Source of the DNA: JBOGGN01 sp050744165
GTDB lineage: Bacteria; Actinomycetota; Acidimicrobiia; Acidimicrobiales; Palsa-688
Reading direction: 5' to 3'
Assembly (NCBI GenBank): GCA_050744165.1
Contig: JBOGGN010000253.1
Location: 1-10,792 of the forward strand
Length of the DNA: 10,792 nt
Shown: positions 6,820-10,792 of the stretch, one piece after another
Layout: the number at the start of each line of letters is the position of its first letter
Numbering within the stretch: the stretch's first letter is position 1
Notes under the pieces: model-generated
The model's database searches: none
What the model was told of the DNA's origin: nothing
The model's input: only the letters and a program-made list of their open reading frames with translations
Translations under genes and position numbers: made by a program

Positions 6820-7404
6820 ATGGCCAGCGACCACGACGGGTCGGGCCCGGCACGCCGACCACCCAAACAGGACCCACCGAGGTCGCCAGCTTCCACGGGG
6901 CTCGCGGCGGCTGACGACTTCGAGACGACGTCCGCGCCTGCGAGCCCGCTGGCCGCTCCGGATACAGACGCGGGGCGCCTGGGGCCGCACCTGCTGAAGT
7001 CCTGGCTGCTGCTGCTGGTGTCGGACCGGCCGAGCTATGGGTACCAGCTGGTCGAGGCGCTGGTCGAGCTTGGCATCCACCTCGGCAACAGCGGCTACGT
7101 GTACCGCACCCTTCGAGCGATGGAGGCGGCAGGGGTCCTCGCCTCGGCGTGGCAGCACTCCGGAGCCGGGCCACCCCATCGGGTGTATCGGCTCACCTCC
7201 GCCGGCTACCAAGCCTTGGATCACTGCGCCACCGGGATGTGCACATTCGACGCTCTTCTCCACGACTATCTCTCTCGCTACCAGAAGGCGCGCGGCGATG
7301 GCTGGCCCGCGGACGAGCCTGCGACCACGGGTCCGGCATGGTTGGCCGGTGGTCAAGGGCGCTCGGTGCGAGGCCGTCGCGGCCGAATGGTCGGAGATGC
7401 CTGA
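6820..7404 (+). CDS. PadR-family transcriptional regulator
   Basis: A 194-residue protein. Residues 1-52 are a Pro/Ala/Asp-rich, probably disordered extension. A PadR winged helix-turn-helix follows: LLKSWLLLLVSDRPSYGYQLVEAL (58-81), SGYVYRTLRAMEAAGVLAS (91-109) as recognition helix and turn, and the wing AGPPHRVYRLTSAGYQAL (116-133). A Leu/Tyr/Arg helix (about 140-157) may form the dimer arm, and the Arg/Gly-rich tail ends in GRRGRMVGDA. PadR proteins are mostly repressors that respond to small aromatic or drug-like ligands. GTG 6778 in the same frame is a longer alternative, but the AAGGAG favours 6820. The gene follows a promoter element shared with the catabolic/biosynthetic operon and overlaps the hydrolase by 8 bases, so it likely controls this locus. 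The N-terminal extension is longer than usual for the family. Confidence 0.87.
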   Translation: MASDHDGSGPARRPPKQDPPRSPASTGLAAADDFETTSAPASPLAAPDTDAGRLGPHLLKSWLLLLVSDRPSYGYQLVEALVELGIHLGNSGYVYRTLRAMEAAGVLASAWQHSGAGPPHRVYRLTSAGYQALDHCATGMCTFDALLHDYLSRYQKARGDGWPADEPATTGPAWLAGGQGRSVRGRRGRMVGDA

Positions 7405-8332
7405 AGCACGAGGCGTGGCCGGATCGCCGGCTCGGGATAGTCTCATCCGCCGGATCCCGCTGTCGAAGGGCGGCGGTGCACTGATCGCGGTCCACGACTT
7501 CCGCGGCACCGGCGCTCCGATAGTCCTTGCGCACGCCACCGGCCTGCACGGCCTCGTGTGGCGGCCGCTGGCCGAAGCGCTGACCGGGTTTCACGTCTTC
7601 GGCCTCGACCACCGCGGCCATGGCGATTCACCCCTGCCGGAGGGACCCGAGGAGACCGCGCTTGACTGGCGGAGATTCGCGGAGGACATCCTGGCCGTCA
7701 TCGACGGCCTCGGGCTGTCGAGGCCCATCGGCATCGGCCACTCCGCCGGCGGCGCGGCCATGCTCCTGGCCGAAGAGGCTCGCCCCGGCACCTTCGCCGC
7801 CCTCGCCCTTTACGAGCCGGTCGTGATCGCCGCCGACCCTCCCCTCGGGCGCGACCGGGACAACTGGCTGGCCGCCGGGGCGCGACGGCGGCGGCGGACA
7901 TTCACCTCGCGGGACGACGCCTACGAGGCCTACGCCGCCAAGGCGCCCTTCAACCGCTGGACCCGCGACGCCGTGTCGGCCTACGTCGGCCACGGCTTCG
8001 CCGACCAAACCGACGGCACGGTGCGCCTCAAGTGCCGGCCCGAGGACGAAGCCGTCATCTACGAGATGGCCACCGCCCATCCCGCCTTCACCGCCCTGGC
8101 GAAGGTCAGCTGTCCGGTCCTGCTTCTGGCGGGCGACGAGAGCGAGTTCGCGACCCTGGACGACCGCATGGGCCGCGTCGCCGCTGCCCTTCCCCACGCA
8201 GAGAGCCAGGTCCTTCCCGGCCTCGATCACTTCGGGCCAATGGAGGATCCGCACGCTGTGGCTCGGGCCGTGCTGCAGTTCCTCCAGCGCCAGCACATCG
8301 GGCGTGAGGATCCCGAAGAACCGGGCTCCTAG
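7397..8332 (+). CDS. Alpha/beta-fold hydrolase
   Basis: A 311-residue alpha/beta hydrolase. The first strand and oxyanion region read IVLAHATGLHGLVW (42-55), DHRGHGDSP 71-79, and the nucleophile elbow GIGHSAGGAAMLL (112-124) gives Ser116. VLLLAGDESEF (241-251) supplies the acid D247, and LPGLDHFGPMEDP (273-285) supplies His278, so the triad is complete. A cap region lies between about 150 and 225, with an Arg-rich patch at 163-167 (RRRRR). Such enzymes cleave esters, thioesters, amides or C-C bonds. In this locus it could release a CoA- or carrier-bound product, or cleave a ring-fission product. ATG 7397 overlaps the PadR stop by 8 bases; no later in-frame start is better, although the ribosome site is poor (GGAG directly abuts the ATG). 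It ends by overlapping the convergent A-T gene. Confidence 0.9.
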   Translation: MPEARGVAGSPARDSLIRRIPLSKGGGALIAVHDFRGTGAPIVLAHATGLHGLVWRPLAEALTGFHVFGLDHRGHGDSPLPEGPEETALDWRRFAEDILAVIDGLGLSRPIGIGHSAGGAAMLLAEEARPGTFAALALYEPVVIAADPPLGRDRDNWLAAGARRRRRTFTSRDDAYEAYAAKAPFNRWTRDAVSAYVGHGFADQTDGTVRLKCRPEDEAVIYEMATAHPAFTALAKVSCPVLLLAGDESEFATLDDRMGRVAAALPHAESQVLPGLDHFGPMEDPHAVARAVLQFLQRQHIGREDPEEPGS

Positions 8333-10116
8333 CCCCCTGGGCCGGCGCCGGCGCGAGCCCGCAGCACCTCGGCCGCCAAGCGCGCCGGGGTCGAGTGCTC
8401 CAACACCGCATCCACGGCGACCGCCACCCCAAAGAGGTCAGCCACCCGGTTGGCGATCTGCCCGGCGGCCAGCGAATGGCCCCCGAAGTCGTAGAAGTCG
8501 TCCTCGACACCGAGATCGTCCCGGCCCATCACGACCCGCCACACTGCGAGCACCGATGCCTCCTCGGGCGTGCGAGGCTCGACCGGCGCCGATCGCCCCG
8601 ACTGCGACCCCTCCGCCGGGTACTGCTGGCGCAGTAACGCCTTGCGCACCTTCCCTGACGCCGTCCGCGGGAGTTCGTCGGTCAGCACCACATGGTGGGG
8701 CACCTGGTGCTCACCCAAGCGAGCCCGGGCAAAGCGCTGCAACTCGGCCACATCGAGGGGTGCCGACACCACCACCGCAGCGGCGACATCCTGGCCGAGC
8801 ACCGGGTGGTCGACCCCGAAGACCGCCACGTCGGCCACCGCCGGGTGCTGGAACAAAACGTTCTCCACCGCCACCGAGGACACGTTGAGGCCGCCCACGA
8901 TGATCAGGTCCTTCTTCCGGTCGACGAGAACGAGGTGGCCGTCGGCTTCCAGGTACCCGAGGTCGCCGGTGCGGACCCAGCCGTCAGCGTCGAAGGTGGC
9001 CGCCGTGGCGTCGGGGTCCCGGTAATACCTTCGAGGCGGCGCCCCCCGATGGCGGAGGTGGACCTCGCCTGTGCCGCCACCCGTGACCGGGCGGCTCTCG
9101 TCGTCAACGATCCGCAGTTCGGTCGCCCCCACCGGCCGACCCACCGAGTTGGGCCGGGCCACGGCCTCGGTGTTAAGGGTCCGGGCGGTGCCCGCCTCGG
9201 TGAGGGCGTAGGTGTTCCACACCGCAGCGCGGGGAAAAGCGGCGCCAATGGCGGCCAGTAGGGCCGGCGGGCACGGAGCCGAGGACACCACGACACGCTC
9301 CACCGAGGAAAGGTCGTGGCCTTCGTTGACACCGCCGGCCACCAGTAGCTGCGCCATGGCGGGCACCAGCTGCAGCCGCCGCACCCGGTGCTCCTCGATC
9401 ATCGCGCAGTACCGGTCCGGGTCGAAGGTGGCGAGGATCACCGCCGTGCGGTCACTGCGCCGCAGCGGCAGCCGCAGCACCTCCTGGCCGGCGTTGGTGC
9501 CCACCGGGAAGGCGTGGACGACCGTCGCCCGCCCGGCCTCCGGCTCCGACCGGGGCTCCGGCGGCGGCTCCGGCGGCGGCTCGGGCTCCGGCGGGGGCTC
9601 CGGCGGCGGCTCCGGCGGCGGCTCGTGGAACAGCACGCTGGCATGGGAGCAGGCGACTCCCTTCGGCAGGCCCGTGGTACCCGAGGTGTACAGGATCTCG
9701 GCCAGATCGGTGCCCGACACGGGCAGCTGGAACTCCCCGCTCGCCTGCCGCGCCTCCAGGTCGCCGAGGGAGACCGAGCCTGACAGGTCGCCCCCGACGA
9801 TCAGCCCGACCCCGCACGCCTCGCAGATCGCCTCCAGCTCCGGCCCGGCAAAGCGCGGCCCGAGCGGCACGGCCACCGCCCCGGCCTTGAGGACCGCCAG
9901 GTAGCCGATCGCGTAGTCGACCCAGTCGCGGTTGGCGAACACCAACGCCACCGGCTGCTGGCGCCCCACGCCCCGGGCGACGAGGCCGCGGGCAGCGGCG
10001 TTGGACCGCCGTTCCCATGCCCCGTACACAAGGCTGGCTCCCCCGTCAACGACCACCGCCACGGTGTCGGGCGCCTCGGCTGCCCGCTGCCGCAGCAGAT
10101 CGGGGACAATGGCCAT
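8329..10116 (-). CDS. Stand-alone NRPS-like adenylation-carrier (A-T) protein
   Basis: A 595-residue protein. The adenylation domain spans about 1-500: P-loop LYTSGTTGLPKG (142-153), NTYALTEAG (301-309), VRTGDLG (381-387), VDRKKDLIIVGG (398-409), PRTASGK with Lys489. It is followed by a peptidyl-carrier domain (about 515-590) with DDFYDFGGHSLAAGQ, where Ser548 is the phosphopantetheine site. It should adenylate an amino or other carboxylic acid and load it on its own carrier. There is no condensation or thioesterase domain, so partners must act in trans; the only C-domain sequence in the window is a stub at 1676. A Glu-Pro repeat (165-188) interrupts the region just after the P-loop. The start ATG (10114-10116) fits the family N-terminus, with no strong ribosome site. 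The stop overlaps the hydrolase stop. Substrate specificity was not derived. Confidence 0.9.
   Translation of the reverse strand: MAIVPDLLRQRAAEAPDTVAVVVDGGASLVYGAWERRSNAAARGLVARGVGRQQPVALVFANRDWVDYAIGYLAVLKAGAVAVPLGPRFAGPELEAICEACGVGLIVGGDLSGSVSLGDLEARQASGEFQLPVSGTDLAEILYTSGTTGLPKGVACSHASVLFHEPPPEPPPEPPPEPEPPPEPPPEPRSEPEAGRATVVHAFPVGTNAGQEVLRLPLRRSDRTAVILATFDPDRYCAMIEEHRVRRLQLVPAMAQLLVAGGVNEGHDLSSVERVVVSSAPCPPALLAAIGAAFPRAAVWNTYALTEAGTARTLNTEAVARPNSVGRPVGATELRIVDDESRPVTGGGTGEVHLRHRGAPPRRYYRDPDATAATFDADGWVRTGDLGYLEADGHLVLVDRKKDLIIVGGLNVSSVAVENVLFQHPAVADVAVFGVDHPVLGQDVAAAVVVSAPLDVAELQRFARARLGEHQVPHHVVLTDELPRTASGKVRKALLRQQYPAEGSQSGRSAPVEPRTPEEASVLAVWRVVMGRDDLGVEDDFYDFGGHSLAAGQIANRVADLFGVAVAVDAVLEHSTPARLAAEVLRARAGAGPGG
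9553..9624 (-). repeat. In-frame Pro/Glu minisatellite inside the A domain
   Basis: Residues 165-188 of the A-T protein consist of five EPPP units and two EP units, encoded by near-identical 12-base units (gag plus three ccg/ccc codons). It sits between SHASVLFH and the conserved ATVVHAFPVGTNAGQ region. That is a surface-loop position by comparison with ANL structures. The all-G/C unit is prone to replication slippage. The opposite strand reads as Gly/Ser repeats, which I regard as shadow. Confidence 0.9.
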
Positions 10117-10126
10117 GGCGGCGGCG

Positions 10127-10132
10127 AGCCTA
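10127..10132 (-). promoter_or_regulatory. Possible -10 box (TAGGCT) for the A-T gene
   Basis: TAGGCT on the minus strand lies 10 bases before the start codon and would give a nearly leaderless transcript. No recognisable -35 accompanies it. The 153-base divergent gap (10117-10269) must hold promoters for both flanking genes. Confidence 0.2.
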
Positions 10133-10235
10133 CCGGCGGGGCCCGCCCCGAGCCTGGCGTGGGAAACGCATGGACCTCGTTCACCTCGAGATCGACCGCG
10201 TCCTCGCCTTCATAAAATGGGCCCCTGGTCAAGAG

Positions 10236-10263
10236 TTCGACCGGTCACGACCGGCGGTACCCT
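10236..10263 (+). promoter_or_regulatory. Candidate leaderless promoter of the Uma2 gene
   Basis: TTCGAC (10236-10241), a 16-base spacer and TACCCT (10258-10263) put the transcript start at about 10270, the A of the ATG. There is no Shine-Dalgarno sequence. This is the arrangement expected for actinobacterial leaderless genes. The spacer holds an inverted repeat. Confidence 0.45.
10241..10254. repeat. Inverted repeat in the Uma2 promoter spacer
   Basis: CCGGTC-AC-GACCGG: perfect 6-base arms around 2 bases, between the putative -35 and -10. It also contains CGACCGG twice in direct repeat, 10 bases apart (10238 and 10248). It could be an operator, but the size is small for a GC-rich genome. 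Confidence 0.4.
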
Positions 10264-10269
10264 TTTCGC

Positions 10270-10785
10270 ATGAAGACCGTGGTCCTCGGTCCTCCACCTG
10301 CCGAGTTGGAACAGCTCATCGAAAGACGCCGGGCCCAGGGTCTCGACACCTTCGACGAGGTTTGGGAAGGTACCTACCACATGGCACCGGCGCCCCGGTT
10401 CAACCACTCCTACCTCGATGATGCGGTCGCCGTCCTGCTCCACTCTTACGCTCGAGCCGCCGGCTTGATCGGCTCTGGTCCGTTCAACCTCGGCGGCCCA
10501 GATGACTACCGGGTCCCCGACCGCGGCTACCATCGCAAGTTGCTCGACGTCGTTTTCTGCCGGACTGCCGCCATTGCGATCGAGATCGTGTCGCCCGACG
10601 ATGAGAGCTACCAGAAGCTCCCGTTTTATGCCCTCCACCACGTCGACGAAGTCATCTTCATCGAACCTGCCACCCGCCGGGTGCGCATCTTCAGCCTCGC
10701 CGGCGACCGCTACGCCGAGGTTGACCGCAGCACCCTGCTCGACGTCGACACTGGAACAGTCCAAAGCGCGATCAGCTGGCCATAG
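10270..10785 (+). CDS. Uma2-family PD-(D/E)xK nuclease-like protein
   Basis: A 171-residue protein of the Uma2 (DUF820) restriction-endonuclease-like family, often present as many paralogues per genome. N-terminal TYHMAPAPRFNHSYLDDAV (35-53) forms the usual helix. The core then reads DDYRVPDRGYHRK (78-90) with candidate D84, AIAIEIVSPDDESYQK (101-116) with E105 and K116, and DEVIFIEPATRRVRIF (126-141), the characteristic final strands. These acidic and Lys residues match the PD-(D/E)xK scheme, but the biological role of the family is unsettled. It is complete, with the stop 7 bases before the window end. A deleted paralogue lies at 1325-1500 in the same orientation, so the two flank the pathway genes. 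It also carries an internal 12-mer direct repeat (10541-10552 and 10736-10747) that explains one deletion in the relic. Confidence 0.88.
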   Translation: MKTVVLGPPPAELEQLIERRRAQGLDTFDEVWEGTYHMAPAPRFNHSYLDDAVAVLLHSYARAAGLIGSGPFNLGGPDDYRVPDRGYHRKLLDVVFCRTAAIAIEIVSPDDESYQKLPFYALHHVDEVIFIEPATRRVRIFSLAGDRYAEVDRSTLLDVDTGTVQSAISWP

Positions 10786-10792
10786 GCCCGGG

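Noticed and set aside
6813..6914. 33-codon ORF starting at ATG 6813 with a closer ribosome site than PadR's ATG
   Set aside because: The product has no recognisable features and the PadR frame overlaps it. A translated leader peptide cannot be excluded but is not supported.
7628..8296. 222-codon minus-strand frame antisense to the hydrolase
   Set aside because: The hydrolase has a complete catalytic triad in the plus frame, and the antisense product shows no domain.
9212..9904. Plus-strand frame with a striking Gly/Ser repeat opposite the A-T gene
   Set aside because: The Gly/Ser run is simply the complement of the EPPP repeat; the rest lacks any family resemblance.
10209..10232. TTGACC and an AT-rich TTTTAT on the minus strand as promoter of the A-T gene
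   Set aside because: The two boxes are only about 9 bases apart, far too close for a sigma factor.

Overview
The window is a GC-rich actinobacterial-looking segment: G/C at third codon positions, ATGA-type gene overlaps, candidate leaderless promoters, and PadR and Uma2 family genes. An uncultured actinobacterium is a reasonable guess, but no marker gene fixes the taxon. No tRNA, rRNA, CRISPR array or transposase gene was recognised.

Layout. Left edge: the end of an archaeal/eukaryotic-type aspartyl-tRNA synthetase-like gene (2-1318), open at its 5' side and altered at several normally invariant active-site positions. Directly behind it is a decayed, internally deleted copy of a Uma2-family nuclease gene (1325-1500). 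A short regulatory stretch follows, then an 80-residue stub of an NRPS condensation domain (1676-1918). Next is a tightly packed plus-strand operon: class III PLP aminotransferase (2010-3419), VOC metalloprotein (3416-3886), benzoate-CoA-ligase-like adenylating enzyme (3883-5487) and class A FAD monooxygenase (5487-6701). A second plus-strand unit encodes a PadR regulator (6820-7404) overlapped by an alpha/beta hydrolase (7397-8332). Convergent to it on the minus strand is a stand-alone adenylation-carrier (A-T) protein (8329-10116) with a Pro/Glu minisatellite inside its A domain. At the right edge is an intact Uma2 gene (10270-10785), a paralogue of the relic on the left.

How it may work together (inference). 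The locus has three carboxylate-activating enzymes (AspRS-like, aryl-CoA-ligase-like, A-T), an aminotransferase, an aromatic-type hydroxylase, a VOC enzyme and a hydrolase. This looks like a small specialised pathway that builds or breaks down an amino- and hydroxy-substituted aromatic or aryl-peptide compound. The two plus-strand units share a 20-position motif (7 nt, gap of 6, then 13 nt) followed at identical spacing by a TA dinucleotide. I read this as common control, plausibly by the encoded PadR protein. The two Uma2 copies lie in direct orientation about 9 kb apart and bracket the pathway genes, so the segment may be a movable or excisable island.

The strongest leads are the shared regulatory motif, the AspRS paralogue with an altered active site, the Uma2 relic/intact pair, and the expanded repeat inside the A domain. 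Product identity cannot be read from the sequence alone.
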